DNA of 64,000 nt. It comes from Ascidiaceihabitans donghaensis (GTDB taxonomy: Bacteria > Pseudomonadota > Alphaproteobacteria > Rhodobacterales > Rhodobacteraceae). A program made the translations under genes and the position numbers. Where the stretch lies: contig NZ_OMOR01000001.1 of assembly GCF_900302465.1 (NCBI RefSeq), forward strand, positions 930,001-994,000, in the 5' to 3' direction. The notes under the pieces were generated by a model that was not told the origin of the DNA, made no database searches, and saw only the letters and a list, made by a program, of their open reading frames with translations. Below are positions 37,460-45,914 of this stretch, piece by piece. The first letter of the stretch is position 1. Each line of letters opens with the position of its first letter.

Positions 37460-37737
37460 GCGAAGCAAAGCTTAAATTCGACAACAAAGAAGAGTTCAGG
37501 GCGGCATGCCGCGCCCTGAGCGGCCGCATGCATTACCTGAACCGCGTGGCCATGGGCGAGCAGCGGTTTGCCTGGGAAGTCGCTGACATGATGATGCGAC
37601 TGGGGCGGGTTTTTGAAGATCACTACGACAACAAAGACACCAATGCGCAATTCGGCAGCGGGTATGACAAAGGCGACATCGACAAAGAAGATGCGGCTTT
37701 GGCATTGTTTGCATTGATGTACCCCGAAAAAGACTGA
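37456..37737 (+). CDS. Small protein after sdhB, function unknown
   Basis: The 93-residue soluble protein starts [30 protein letters not shown] if the TTG at 37456, overlapping the sdhB stop (TTGA), is used. This start is inferred from coupling; an in-frame ATG at 37387 would read far into sdhB. It is helical and charged, ending [14 protein letters not shown] recognise no family. It is the last gene of the sdh unit. Confidence 0.55.
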   Translation: MSEAKLKFDNKEEFRAACRALSGRMHYLNRVAMGEQRFAWEVADMMMRLGRVFEDHYDNKDTNAQFGSGYDKGDIDKEDAALALFALMYPEKD

Positions 37738-37739
37738 AC

Positions 37740-37755
37740 TGCACAAAATCTGCAC
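37740..37755 (+). promoter_or_regulatory. TGCAC-N6-TGCAC repeat upstream of creD
   Basis: TGCAC at 37740-37744 and 37751-37755 form a direct repeat with an 11-bp period, inside the longer repeat CTGCACAAA. The layout copies the E. coli cre tag, TTCAC-N6-TTCAC, which CreB binds upstream of creD. The site ends 71 bases before creD. CreB control here is inference; creB and creC are not in the window. Confidence 0.5.
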
Positions 37756-37826
37756 AAACTGCCCCGGTTTTCTGCGCCCTCAGACCGTATCGCTGACGTT
37801 GCAAAACTTCAGCAAAGGACAGTTAC

Positions 37827-39239
37827 GTGCTTAAATCATCCGGTCTTAGGTTCCTTGTCGTGGGCCTACTCACATTGCTTATGTTCATCCCGTTGGGGTT
37901 CATAGGTGATATTGTCAATTCGCGGTCGCATTATTCAGAAGACACAATTCGTAGTCTGGGTCAGGAATGGGGCGGCGGACAGCTGTTTTCCGGACCGCAG
38001 CTGGTTATCCCTGTCACCGAAGACGTGATTTACAACCGCAAACGCAAGGTGTTGGATCCTGTCACTGGGCAGGCTAAACGCGACAGTAATGATGCAATAA
38101 TTTACGAATATTTTGAGGAAAAGATCACAGAATCACGCCCTTCTGTGTACATGTATCCCGACCAGTTTGATCTGGAGATCACCACACAAACCCAACAACG
38201 CCATCGCGGAATTTTCAACGTACCGGTATATACGGCCGCCGTCGAAGCGCGGTTTGACATGCGGGCAGATGATGCCTCAAAAGCGCTGCAAAACAACGAA
38301 GTGCTGGTGTGGGATCAGGCGGCGCTGCATGTTTATGTGTCACGAAACCGCGCCTTGCGCGGGGCTGCGGTGTTGCAGGCGGACGCCCAAGAACTGACGT
38401 TGGAGCCATTGGCAAACGGACAAAACGGTATTTCGTCATTGGTGGGAGATCCACGAAAAATATCGCAGTACAAGCTGACTTTGGGCGCAAATGGCGCCCA
38501 TACATTGCATGCCAGCGCAGTTGGTCGCACCAGCACGGTGACCTTCAACAGTGATTGGCCTGACCCTAGCTTTACAGGGTCTTTTTTGCCCAACGGCTCG
38601 AACATCAGTGATGGCGGTTTCACAGCCACATGGGAAGTGCCTCATCTCGCACGCGCGTTGCCGCAAGTCTCACGTGAAAATCCGGACGCTGTGGCGCGTG
38701 AAACTGCGACGATGGGGGTGATGTTTATCACGCCAAACGATTTTTACCGCACAATCTACCGTGCCGCCGAATACGGCATTCTATTCATTGCGCTGACGTT
38801 CTTGACGATCCTTTTGCTGGATCGCACATCTGTGCGCCCCGCCCATCCCGTGCAATATGTCATGGTTGGATTGGCCCAGTCTGTGTTCGTGTTGTTGATG
38901 CTGGCCTACGCCGAACAGATCGGCTTTGATCTGGCCTATCTGGCAGCCAGTGGGGCCACCATTGCTTTGTTGGTGATGTTTGCCGCGACTGCGATGAAAA
39001 TGGGCACACGCACCGCGGCGCTTGGCGGGTTGCTGATTGTGCTTTACGCCGTCCTTTATCTGATTTTGCAAAGTGCCGATTATGCTTTGCTGGCAGGATC
39101 TACACTTGCCTTTGTGGCTTTGGCGGGCACAATGTATTTGACGCGAAACGAAGACTGGTACGGGGCTGCAGGTAAAGGCGGTGGGTTGCTGAAGTGGGCG
39201 CTAACTGACCCAAAACCTACGCCATCCAAACCGGAGTGA
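37827..39239 (+). CDS. creD: Inner membrane protein CreD
   Basis: The 470-residue protein matches the CreD (Cet) family: an N-terminal helix (about 6-28), then IVNSRSHYSEDTIRSLGQEWGGGQLFSGP, a large periplasmic domain, and about six C-terminal helices (310-440). CreD is linked to cell-envelope stress and beta-lactam response in other proteobacteria. It starts with GTG at 37827, ribosome site AAAGGA. A direct repeat like a cre tag lies upstream. Confidence 0.9.
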   Translation: MLKSSGLRFLVVGLLTLLMFIPLGFIGDIVNSRSHYSEDTIRSLGQEWGGGQLFSGPQLVIPVTEDVIYNRKRKVLDPVTGQAKRDSNDAIIYEYFEEKITESRPSVYMYPDQFDLEITTQTQQRHRGIFNVPVYTAAVEARFDMRADDASKALQNNEVLVWDQAALHVYVSRNRALRGAAVLQADAQELTLEPLANGQNGISSLVGDPRKISQYKLTLGANGAHTLHASAVGRTSTVTFNSDWPDPSFTGSFLPNGSNISDGGFTATWEVPHLARALPQVSRENPDAVARETATMGVMFITPNDFYRTIYRAAEYGILFIALTFLTILLLDRTSVRPAHPVQYVMVGLAQSVFVLLMLAYAEQIGFDLAYLAASGATIALLVMFAATAMKMGTRTAALGGLLIVLYAVLYLILQSADYALLAGSTLAFVALAGTMYLTRNEDWYGAAGKGGGLLKWALTDPKPTPSKPE

Positions 39240-39342
39240 TTTTAAGTGGCGCTGCGGGCAACCGTGGCGCCACATCGCATCTTTGATTGTAGGTCGTGAT
39301 CAAGTGCGCCAAACTACGTGAAAACCATACAGGATCTGGCCC

Positions 39343-40185
39343 ATGACAATCCCCCAAGACGCCGCTGCCCGAAAGGCAATTTCACCGGTTGTGTGCTACC
39401 CAGTCGAGACATTGCCAGCGCCGGATATGGCGCTGTATGAGCAGGCGAGGACGACTTTGACCAAAGTCTCCGAAGTTGTCGCGCCAGCGCGGGATGCGGC
39501 GACGTTTCGCGTTAAGGCAGGGCAATTCTTCCGGATCAAGTCGATTGAGGGATCGCAAGTTGGTGATTTGAACCTGTGGAGCGCTGATGATTTGCAAGAG
39601 CGGTTTTATTCTGGAAAAACACGCGCCCTGCACGGAACACACATCACAACAGGCGAACGTATGTGGTCTTCGTTCCCGGGGCTTCGGCCGATGGCGACCG
39701 TCACGTACGACACTTTGGGGTGGTACGGCATCGATGAATTTGGCGGGTCCGTTCATGATGTGATTGGCACGCGCTGCGATCCGTATACGCACAACCTGTT
39801 GTCGGGTGGCCACTATCACCACTGTTGTCATTCCAACCTGACCCGCGCGTTGGCGGCGCATCTTGGATGCAGCTTAAAAGAGGCAGAACCCCATGTGCAT
39901 GATGTTCTGAACGTTTTTATGTGCACTGGCTTTACCCGTGATACGGGGCAGTATTTCATGAAAGCCTCTCCTGTACGTCCGGGCGATTACATTGAATTTT
40001 TTGCAGAAATTGATGTGTTGGGCGCGCTAAGTGCATGCCCCGGAGGTGATTGTTCATCTGAACATTCGTCAGATACTGCTGCGTGCCATCCTTTGTTGAT
40101 CGAAGTGTTCGATGCGGACCCTGCCACCCTGAACGGATGGCAGTCACCGGCGATGAATGGCTATGACAGGTCCCACGGACTTTGA
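39343..40185 (+). CDS. DUF1989 / urea carboxylase-associated family protein
   Basis: The 280-residue protein matches the family named after UCA1/UCA2, aminomethyltransferase-related proteins found with urea carboxylase. Blocks include KAGQFFRIKSIEGSQVGDLNLW, HGTHITTGERMWSSF and LSGGHYHHCCHSNLTRAL, with possible metal-binding His/Cys (HYHHCCH) and a further Cys-rich segment CPGGDCSS. Urea carboxylase genes are not seen in the window, so the substrate is open. It converges on deoD with a 4-base gap. Confidence 0.85.
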   Translation: MTIPQDAAARKAISPVVCYPVETLPAPDMALYEQARTTLTKVSEVVAPARDAATFRVKAGQFFRIKSIEGSQVGDLNLWSADDLQERFYSGKTRALHGTHITTGERMWSSFPGLRPMATVTYDTLGWYGIDEFGGSVHDVIGTRCDPYTHNLLSGGHYHHCCHSNLTRALAAHLGCSLKEAEPHVHDVLNVFMCTGFTRDTGQYFMKASPVRPGDYIEFFAEIDVLGALSACPGGDCSSEHSSDTAACHPLLIEVFDADPATLNGWQSPAMNGYDRSHGL

Positions 40186-40189
40186 GGCA

Positions 40190-40897
40190 TTAGGCGGGAA
40201 ACGCAGCTTCGAGTGCGATTTCAACCATGTCGCCAAAGGTTTTTTCGCGATCCTCTGAGGGCAAGGCTTCGCCTGTTTGCAAGTGGTCGCTGACAGTTAG
40301 AACGGCCAATGCGCGACGTCCATGACGGGCTGCAAGCATGTATAGCTCTGCGGCCTCCATTTCGACGCCAAGAATTCCGTGGCGCACCATTTGTTCATCC
40401 AGATCGGGACGTTCCGCGTAGAAAACATCGGATGAATAAATCCCGCCAACATGGGTGGTGGCATCTTTGTGTTTTGCGGCTTTAACGGCCGCTTCAAGCA
40501 ATCCATAATCTGCGCAAGGGGCGAAATTCACTTCGCGAAATATACCGGACGAGGGCGATGTGATGGTGCTTGCAGTCATTGCGATAATCACATCGCGAAT
40601 ACCGACATGTGATTGCATGCCACCACAGCTGCCGATCCGAATGAGGGTTTGCGCGTTGTAGGTGCTGATCAATTCATTGGCGTAAATAGACAGCGACGGC
40701 ATGCCCATACCCGACCCTTGGATCGTGACCCGATTTCCCTTCCAAGTGCCTGTAAAGCCAAGCATTCCGCGCACTTCATTGACAAGTTTTGCATCGTCCA
40801 AGAACGTTTCAGCCGCCCATTTCGCGCGGTAAGGATCGCCCGGCATAAGAACGGTTTCTGCAATGTCTTCGGGGGCTGCGCCAATGTGAACGGTCAT
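40190..40897 (-). CDS. deoD: Purine nucleoside phosphorylase (DeoD type)
   Basis: The 235-residue enzyme splits purine nucleosides with phosphate. Family motifs: MTVHIGA (N-term), [31 protein letters not shown] and VSDHLQTGE. It is the hexameric trimeric-fold type of E. coli DeoD. The ATG at 40897 gives the family length. Another purine-related locus, the BMP-type importer at 53-58 kb, lies in the window. Confidence 0.95.
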   Translation of the reverse strand: MTVHIGAAPEDIAETVLMPGDPYRAKWAAETFLDDAKLVNEVRGMLGFTGTWKGNRVTIQGSGMGMPSLSIYANELISTYNAQTLIRIGSCGGMQSHVGIRDVIIAMTASTITSPSSGIFREVNFAPCADYGLLEAAVKAAKHKDATTHVGGIYSSDVFYAERPDLDEQMVRHGILGVEMEAAELYMLAARHGRRALAVLTVSDHLQTGEALPSEDREKTFGDMVEIALEAAFPA

Positions 40898-41038
40898 GGG
40901 TTTTCTTTCTGTTTTGCGGTGGTCCCAACCTGCCTGCATGGGGTGGCAGGGGCAAGAGACAAGTCTGGAATCCCATACTGGCCAATTTCGTGAACGATGT
41001 TCAAATATTGTTCGTCAGTAACAAGGAAAGTGCGAAAA

Positions 41039-41392
41039 ATGAACAAGATGATGAGCTTATGTGCGGTGGCGGTGTTGGGCTTAAGCGCCTGTGATGTCAC
41101 CCATCCGGTCGCCGTTGTAGGACCTGCAAACACAGTGTACCGCGGCACGGCGACAGCGACCTTTCTGGAGGGAGGCTGGTTTCAGGTCAACAACGGCGGA
41201 AATTCATGTCAGGGTCGCTACACTCCGGCCTCAGAAACACGCATGGTGACATTCCCGGTGACCTGTTCAAACGGGCTAAAAGGGGTAGGCACAGCCACCT
41301 ACGAGACACCACGCGCGGGCGGAGGAGAAATCATCATGCAAGATGGCACGAAGTGGCGATTTATCTTTGGGCGTGGCGCCTTGGCGGTTTAA
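41039..41392 (+). CDS. Lipoprotein, function unknown
   Basis: The 117-residue protein has a lipoprotein signal ending GLSAC (Cys18), followed by a beta-rich domain with YRGTATATFLEGGWFQVNNGG, two Cys (SCQG, VTCSNG) and TATYETPRAGGG. The fold looks like a small all-beta envelope domain. It is divergent from deoD and faces the H-NS gene. Ribosome site AAGGAAAG upstream of ATG 41039. Confidence 0.75.
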   Translation: MNKMMSLCAVAVLGLSACDVTHPVAVVGPANTVYRGTATATFLEGGWFQVNNGGNSCQGRYTPASETRMVTFPVTCSNGLKGVGTATYETPRAGGGEIIMQDGTKWRFIFGRGALAV

Positions 41393-41399
41393 TGGACCG

Positions 41400-41430
41400 A
41401 TTGAGACTGCATCGTGAATGCAGTCTCAAT
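41400..41430. terminator. Perfect 13-bp hairpin between convergent genes
   Basis: ATTGAGACTGCAT (41400-41412) pairs fully with ATGCAGTCTCAAT (41418-41430), loop CGTGA. It starts 8 bases after the lipoprotein gene's stop and 30 bases from the end of the convergent H-NS gene. No T-run is present on either side, so it is a strong stem but not a classical terminator. Confidence 0.55.
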
Positions 41431-41459
41431 TCAAAAAAGTAATGTCACTGGCGGTGATC

Positions 41460-41801
41460 TTATTTGATTTCCATTGCTTCAGGCGTCGTGCCCTTTTCAG
41501 TTTCCTCTTTAAACCAATTCGGCTGCCGTCCTTTACCCGTCCATGTCTGTTTTGGATCGGTTGGATTGGCGTAACGTGGTTTGGATGGTTTTGGGGTCTT
41601 GCGCCCGTCTTTCTTTGCAGGGGCCGCTTTCGCGGTGCCGGTCAATTCATCCAAGGTAAAACCGAATTGAGACGCGGCCTTTTCAGCAGCCTTTTGCGCC
41701 GCACGGCGGTCTTTATTTTTCAGCGAAGTCAAAGCCTTTTCAACGTCGGTTCTTAGCTTTTCTAACTCTTTACGTGACATTGATTTGAGATCGATTTTCA
41801 T
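41460..41801 (-). CDS. H-NS-family DNA-binding protein (HvrA/Spb type)
   Basis: The 113-residue protein starts MKIDLKSMSRKELEKLR, has an N-terminal coiled-coil dimerisation part (about 5-45) and a C-terminal DNA-binding domain with KPRYANPTDPKQTWTGKGRQPNWF, matching the H-NS motif T-W-T-G-x-G-R-x-P-x-W. In Rhodobacter, HvrA and Spb of this family tune photosynthesis and nitrogen genes. Target genes here are unknown. It is downstream of ecm on the same strand. Confidence 0.9.
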   Translation of the reverse strand: MKIDLKSMSRKELEKLRTDVEKALTSLKNKDRRAAQKAAEKAASQFGFTLDELTGTAKAAPAKKDGRKTPKPSKPRYANPTDPKQTWTGKGRQPNWFKEETEKGTTPEAMEIK

Positions 41802-41834
41802 CGTTTTGCCCCGTTTTATAATACTATTGCAGTT

Positions 41835-41856
41835 CCGCCTTAATTCATTAAGGCGG
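41835..41856 (-). other. Perfect 9-bp hairpin between ecm and the H-NS gene
   Basis: CCGCCTTAA (41835-41843) pairs with TTAAGGCGG (41848-41856), loop TTCA. It lies 34 bases before the H-NS start and 44 bases after the ecm stop. With no T-run on the minus strand, it may be an attenuator or an operator for the H-NS gene. Confidence 0.45.
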
Positions 41857-41899
41857 CTTGGTGCAACAGTTTCCAGAGTAATTCAATTGCAGGTAGGCG

Positions 41900-43867
41900 C
41901 TATTGGGCTGCGACGGCCTTTGGATCAGCCAAAGTGACAATATCCATCATGATTGTATTCAGCTCAAAGTCTTTTGGCGTGTACACACGGGCAACCCCCA
42001 TAGTGCGCAGTCGCTGTGCGTCGTCATCGGGAATAATTCCACCGACAATTACCGGAATATCGCCCAAACCTGCGTCACGCATTTTCACCATCAAATCTTC
42101 GACAAGAGGAATATGGCTACCTGATAAAATTGAAAGGCCCACAACATGTGCGTCGTCCGATTTTGCCGCAGCGACAATTTCGTCTGGCGTTAAACGAATG
42201 CCTTCATAGGTGATGTCCATTCCGCAATCTCGGGCGCGAACTGCGATTTGTTCCGCACCATTTGAATGGCCGTCCAAACCGGGTTTGCCCACCAAGAATT
42301 TTAGGCGACGTCCCAGTTTGTCGCTGACCAGATCAACGGCTTCACGTAGATGATCCAAGCCTTCGGTCATGTTGGATTGGCCCGCTGCTACGCCTGTCGG
42401 GCCACGGTATTCGCCATGAACAGCGCGCATTTGCGCGGCCCATTCGCCCGTTGTAACGCCCGCTTTTGCCGCAGCGATGGAAGGTTCCATAACGTTGCGC
42501 CCTTCGCTGGCTGCCGCACGTAGATCGGCAAGTGCAGCGTCGACCGCGGCTTGATCGCGTCCGCCGCGCCATTCATTCAGACGGTCAATCTGTTCTTGTT
42601 CGACGGCTGGATCAACCACCATAATGCCGCCGTCTTCGCTCATCAGTGGGGAAGGTTCGCCGCTGGTGTATTTATTGACACCCACCACAATCGTTTCACC
42701 GGCCTCAATTCGATTGAGGCGCGCAGCATTTGAACCAACCAATTGCGCTTTCATATAGTCAATCGCGTCGATGGCGCCGCCCATCGAATCCAAATTGGCC
42801 AGTTCAGACCGTGCACCGTCTTTGAGTTCTTCAACTTTGGCGTCCACGGCAGGGTTGCCATCAAATAGATCGTCAAATTCTAAAAGGTCGGTTTCAAATG
42901 CCATAATCTGCTGCATACGCATGGACCACTGTTGATCCCATGGGCGTGGCAACCCAAGGGCTTCATTCCATGCAGGCAATTGGACGGCGCGGGCACGTGC
43001 CTTTTTGGACAGGGTGACTGCCAGCATTTCGATCAATATGCGGTATACGTTGTTTTCGGGCTGCTGTTCGGTCAACCCAAGCGAATTCACTTGCACGCCG
43101 TAGCGAAAACGGCGGTATTTGGCATCGATGACGCCGTAGCGTTTTTCGCAAATCTCGTCCCACAGATCGACAAAGGCGCGCATTTTGCACATCTCGGTCA
43201 CAAACCGAATGCCGGCATTTACGAAAAACGAAATACGGCCTACCAGTGTTGGGAAATCTTCTGCGGGTACGCGTGGGCGCAATTCATCGAGAACGGCAGT
43301 GGCGGTGGCCAGCGCAAATGCCAATTCCTGTTCTGGTGTCGCGCCTGCTTCTTGCAGGTGATACGAACACACGTTCATAGGGTTCCATTTCGGGACATTC
43401 GTGTAGCAATACTCAGCCACATCCGCGATCATTTTCAAAGATGGTTTTGGCGGGCAGATGTATGTGCCGCGGCTTAGGTATTCTTTGATCAAATCGTTTT
43501 GAACAGTACCTTGAAGACCCGAAACATCGGCGCCTTGTTCCTCAGCGACCGCAATATACAAAGCCAACAACCATGGAGCCGTTGCGTTTATCGTCATGGA
43601 CGTGTTCATTTGTTCCAGAGGAATGTCCTGAAACAATGCCCGCATGTCGCCAAGGTGCGACACGGGAACGCCCACTTTACCAACTTCGCCCCGTGAAAGA
43701 ACGTGGTCGCTGTCATATCCGGTCTGCGTGGGCAGATCGAAAGCCACCGACAGGCCGGTTTGGCCTTTGGCCAAATTCGAGCGGTACAACAGGTTCGAGG
43801 CTTTGGCAGTTGAATGGCCTGCGTAGGTTCGGATCAACCAGGGGCGGTCTTTTTTAACATCTGTCAT
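41900..43867 (-). CDS. ecm: Ethylmalonyl-CoA mutase (MeaA-type)
   Basis: The 655-residue B12-dependent mutase converts ethylmalonyl-CoA to methylsuccinyl-CoA in the ethylmalonyl-CoA pathway. The catalytic barrel begins with RPWLIRTYAGHSTAKASN and LSVAFDLPTQTGYDSD; the cobalamin-binding domain at the C-terminus has LDGHSNGAEQ (DxHxxG, B12-ligand His) and LSGSHIPLVED. Single-chain length and the MeaA-type start distinguish it from MutB-type methylmalonyl-CoA mutase. The ATG at 43867 has GAGG upstream. The pathway partner ccr lies 2 kb away. Confidence 0.93.
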   Translation of the reverse strand: MTDVKKDRPWLIRTYAGHSTAKASNLLYRSNLAKGQTGLSVAFDLPTQTGYDSDHVLSRGEVGKVGVPVSHLGDMRALFQDIPLEQMNTSMTINATAPWLLALYIAVAEEQGADVSGLQGTVQNDLIKEYLSRGTYICPPKPSLKMIADVAEYCYTNVPKWNPMNVCSYHLQEAGATPEQELAFALATATAVLDELRPRVPAEDFPTLVGRISFFVNAGIRFVTEMCKMRAFVDLWDEICEKRYGVIDAKYRRFRYGVQVNSLGLTEQQPENNVYRILIEMLAVTLSKKARARAVQLPAWNEALGLPRPWDQQWSMRMQQIMAFETDLLEFDDLFDGNPAVDAKVEELKDGARSELANLDSMGGAIDAIDYMKAQLVGSNAARLNRIEAGETIVVGVNKYTSGEPSPLMSEDGGIMVVDPAVEQEQIDRLNEWRGGRDQAAVDAALADLRAAASEGRNVMEPSIAAAKAGVTTGEWAAQMRAVHGEYRGPTGVAAGQSNMTEGLDHLREAVDLVSDKLGRRLKFLVGKPGLDGHSNGAEQIAVRARDCGMDITYEGIRLTPDEIVAAAKSDDAHVVGLSILSGSHIPLVEDLMVKMRDAGLGDIPVIVGGIIPDDDAQRLRTMGVARVYTPKDFELNTIMMDIVTLADPKAVAAQ

Positions 43868-43938
43868 AGGGGCCTCATGAATCGGAGAAAGCAATATTCT
43901 TGCGCTTGGGTTGAGATATAAGAAACTTTAGGCAAGTG

Positions 43939-44325
43939 TCAATTCGCTGCGTTGCGGCGTAACCACTTTGACGCCACGGAGATAAGCAACGCCCATCCCA
44001 AAAGGCTTTGGCCAAGGCCGGACAGCGTTCCAGCACTGGCAAAACCGTAAAGCCTGACCACGTCGACGACGCCAGGCGGTGCCTTTACTACGATCTTTGC
44101 CGGCAACCCGTCGATCAAGATCCTGTAATACGCATAATAAACCTGTGGTGATAGCCAAACAAACGCCCACAGGGCGACGCAGGCGCTGACGAAATGCCAA
44201 AAGGGCTTCAGGCGCAGGCGAAACACCGCAAAAATCAAAAACGCCGACAAAGCCAGTGACACAACAGCCAGCCCGATTTGGCCGATGGTGGTCAGGGTGA
44301 AAAATGAATCTTGCGTATACATCAT
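43939..44325 (-). CDS. Integral membrane protein, function unknown
   Basis: The 128-residue protein starts MMYTQDSFFTLTTIGQIG and has four likely helices: GLAVVSLALSAFLIFAVF, FWHFVSACVALWAFVWLS, a middle one near IVVKAPPGVVDVV (weak) and LSGLGQSLLGWALLISVAS. AGGA precedes the tandem ATG codons. It sits between ecm and the acyltransferase gene, divergent from the latter. I recognise no family. Confidence 0.7.
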   Translation of the reverse strand: MMYTQDSFFTLTTIGQIGLAVVSLALSAFLIFAVFRLRLKPFWHFVSACVALWAFVWLSPQVYYAYYRILIDGLPAKIVVKAPPGVVDVVRLYGFASAGTLSGLGQSLLGWALLISVASKWLRRNAAN

Positions 44326-44396
44326 GTTCCTGCATTTTTGCGAACCGGTGGATGGTCGATGCGTATTTATGTTTACCAAAGGCCGTATGCCTGTAA

Positions 44397-45779
44397 ATGT
44401 CATTGGTGATGTTTCAGACCGTAGAAATACCTATCTGGCTATTTGTGCTGATCGTGTTTTTCGCGACGGTGACGTTTGCGTCGCATTTTCTGTTTCCTTC
44501 TGTGCGGTGGTTTTTTCGCCGACGTTTGGAAAAGGCCGTCAAACGCCTGAACAAGCGGCTGACCCGTCCTATTGAGCCATTCAAGCTGGCGCGGCGGTAT
44601 GACATGATCCAGCGCATTATTTATGATCCCCAGGTGACGCAAGCGATTGTGGAATACGCCAAGGAACATGATGTCCCTGAAAATGTAGGCTTTGAAAAAG
44701 CCCGCAAATATGCGCGTGAAATTGTGCCCAGTTTTAGTGCCTTCACCTATTTTGGTCTTGGAATTCGTATCGCGCGTTGGATCAGCAATGGCCTTTACGA
44801 CGTGCGCACAGCGGATGGGCATGATGAACGGTTGGCTGGTTTGCCCAAGGATGCCACCGTCATTTTTATCATGAACCATCGCAGCAATATGGATTATTTG
44901 CTTGTGACTTACCTTGCCGCGCAAGCTTCGGCTTTGTCCTATGCAGTTGGCGAATGGGCGCGGGTTTGGCCGCTGACCCGCTTGATCAAATCATTGGGCG
45001 CCTACTTTATCCGGCGCAAATCGCGAGGCGCACTTTATCGCAAGGTCTTGGCGCGCTATGTGCAGATGGCCACAGAAGGCGGGGTGACGCAGGCAATTTT
45101 CCCCGAAGGTGGGTTAACCCTGAATGGCAAACTGCGCCCGCCCAAGTTGGGTCTGTTGACCTATGTGCTGGATGCCTACGACCCTGAAGGTCGCGACATT
45201 CTATTTGTCCCTGTGGCGATCAACTATGATCGTGTTCTGGAAGACCGGGTGTTGATTGCAGCGGACCAACGGGGGGACCGGCGGTTCGGTGGGAAAGTGT
45301 CGGTGGTTTTCAAATTTGTTTTGCGCAAGGTCTGGCTGCGGTTAACAGGCCGTTTCTTGCGATTTGGGCAAGCTGCAGTGGCTTTCGGAGAACCGGTGTC
45401 GGTCAAAACCTACGGCAGCAAGCCGAACCCTGAAAAACTGGCACAGGATTTGATGGTCGAAATTTCAAGGATTATGCCTGTGATGGAAATTTCGTTGATG
45501 TGCCGCGTGTTTTTGATGGCAGATGGCCCTTTGAACCAAAAGGCACTGGAAGTTGCGGTGAAAAACGTGATGGCGCAGTGTAATGGCCCTGCGCCGATTT
45601 TGCACAATGACAAGATTGAAGATCTTGTCACACGTGCCTGCGCCAACCTGGGTCAACGCAACATCATTGCCCAAGATCAGGGCAGATGGTCTTTGAATTC
45701 CGATGCGAAAGACGTTGCAGCATTTTATTCCAATTCGATCGCGCACTATTTCGACGAAGAGGATGCAGTTGCAGAATAA
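44397..45779 (+). CDS. Membrane acyltransferase, glycerol-phosphate type
   Basis: The 460-residue protein has an N-terminal helix (about 10-28), a helical region, then the PlsBC acyltransferase motifs NHRSNMD (160-166, HX4D variant) and IFPEGG (234-239). The length and C-terminal extension resemble glycerol-3-phosphate acyltransferases of the PlsB-like group rather than the short PlsC type. The precise acceptor is uncertain. It precedes ccr by 135 bases in the same direction. A start four codons later (44409) is possible. Confidence 0.8.
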   Translation: MSLVMFQTVEIPIWLFVLIVFFATVTFASHFLFPSVRWFFRRRLEKAVKRLNKRLTRPIEPFKLARRYDMIQRIIYDPQVTQAIVEYAKEHDVPENVGFEKARKYAREIVPSFSAFTYFGLGIRIARWISNGLYDVRTADGHDERLAGLPKDATVIFIMNHRSNMDYLLVTYLAAQASALSYAVGEWARVWPLTRLIKSLGAYFIRRKSRGALYRKVLARYVQMATEGGVTQAIFPEGGLTLNGKLRPPKLGLLTYVLDAYDPEGRDILFVPVAINYDRVLEDRVLIAADQRGDRRFGGKVSVVFKFVLRKVWLRLTGRFLRFGQAAVAFGEPVSVKTYGSKPNPEKLAQDLMVEISRIMPVMEISLMCRVFLMADGPLNQKALEVAVKNVMAQCNGPAPILHNDKIEDLVTRACANLGQRNIIAQDQGRWSLNSDAKDVAAFYSNSIAHYFDEEDAVAE

Positions 45780-45793
45780 TTTTCTGCGACTGC
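45765..45793 (+). other. 12-bp hairpin at the acyltransferase stop codon
   Basis: GCAGTTGCAGAA (45765-45776) pairs with TTCTGCGACTGC (45782-45793), one T-G pair, loop TAATT. It covers the stop codon of the acyltransferase gene. No T-run follows, so it may be a weak terminator or processing site before ccr. Confidence 0.45.
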
Positions 45794-45868
45794 GGGGTCA
45801 TAAAATTACAATAATGACCTCCGTAGGGTTGCAATGTTACTCGGTGGGCCATATTCCACATTTGAACG

Positions 45869-45888
45869 GCAATGCGATTCTGCATTGC
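45869..45888. promoter_or_regulatory. Inverted repeat GCAATGC-N6-GCATTGC upstream of ccr
   Basis: Perfect 7-bp arms at 45869-45875 and 45882-45888 lie 26 bases before the ccr start codon. A regulator of ccr is known in Methylobacterium (CcrR, TetR family); whether a related protein binds here is unknown. Position close to the start codon fits repressor or leader control. Confidence 0.45.
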
Positions 45889-45914
45889 GGCAAACAGGTA
45901 AAGTGGAGGTTCCC

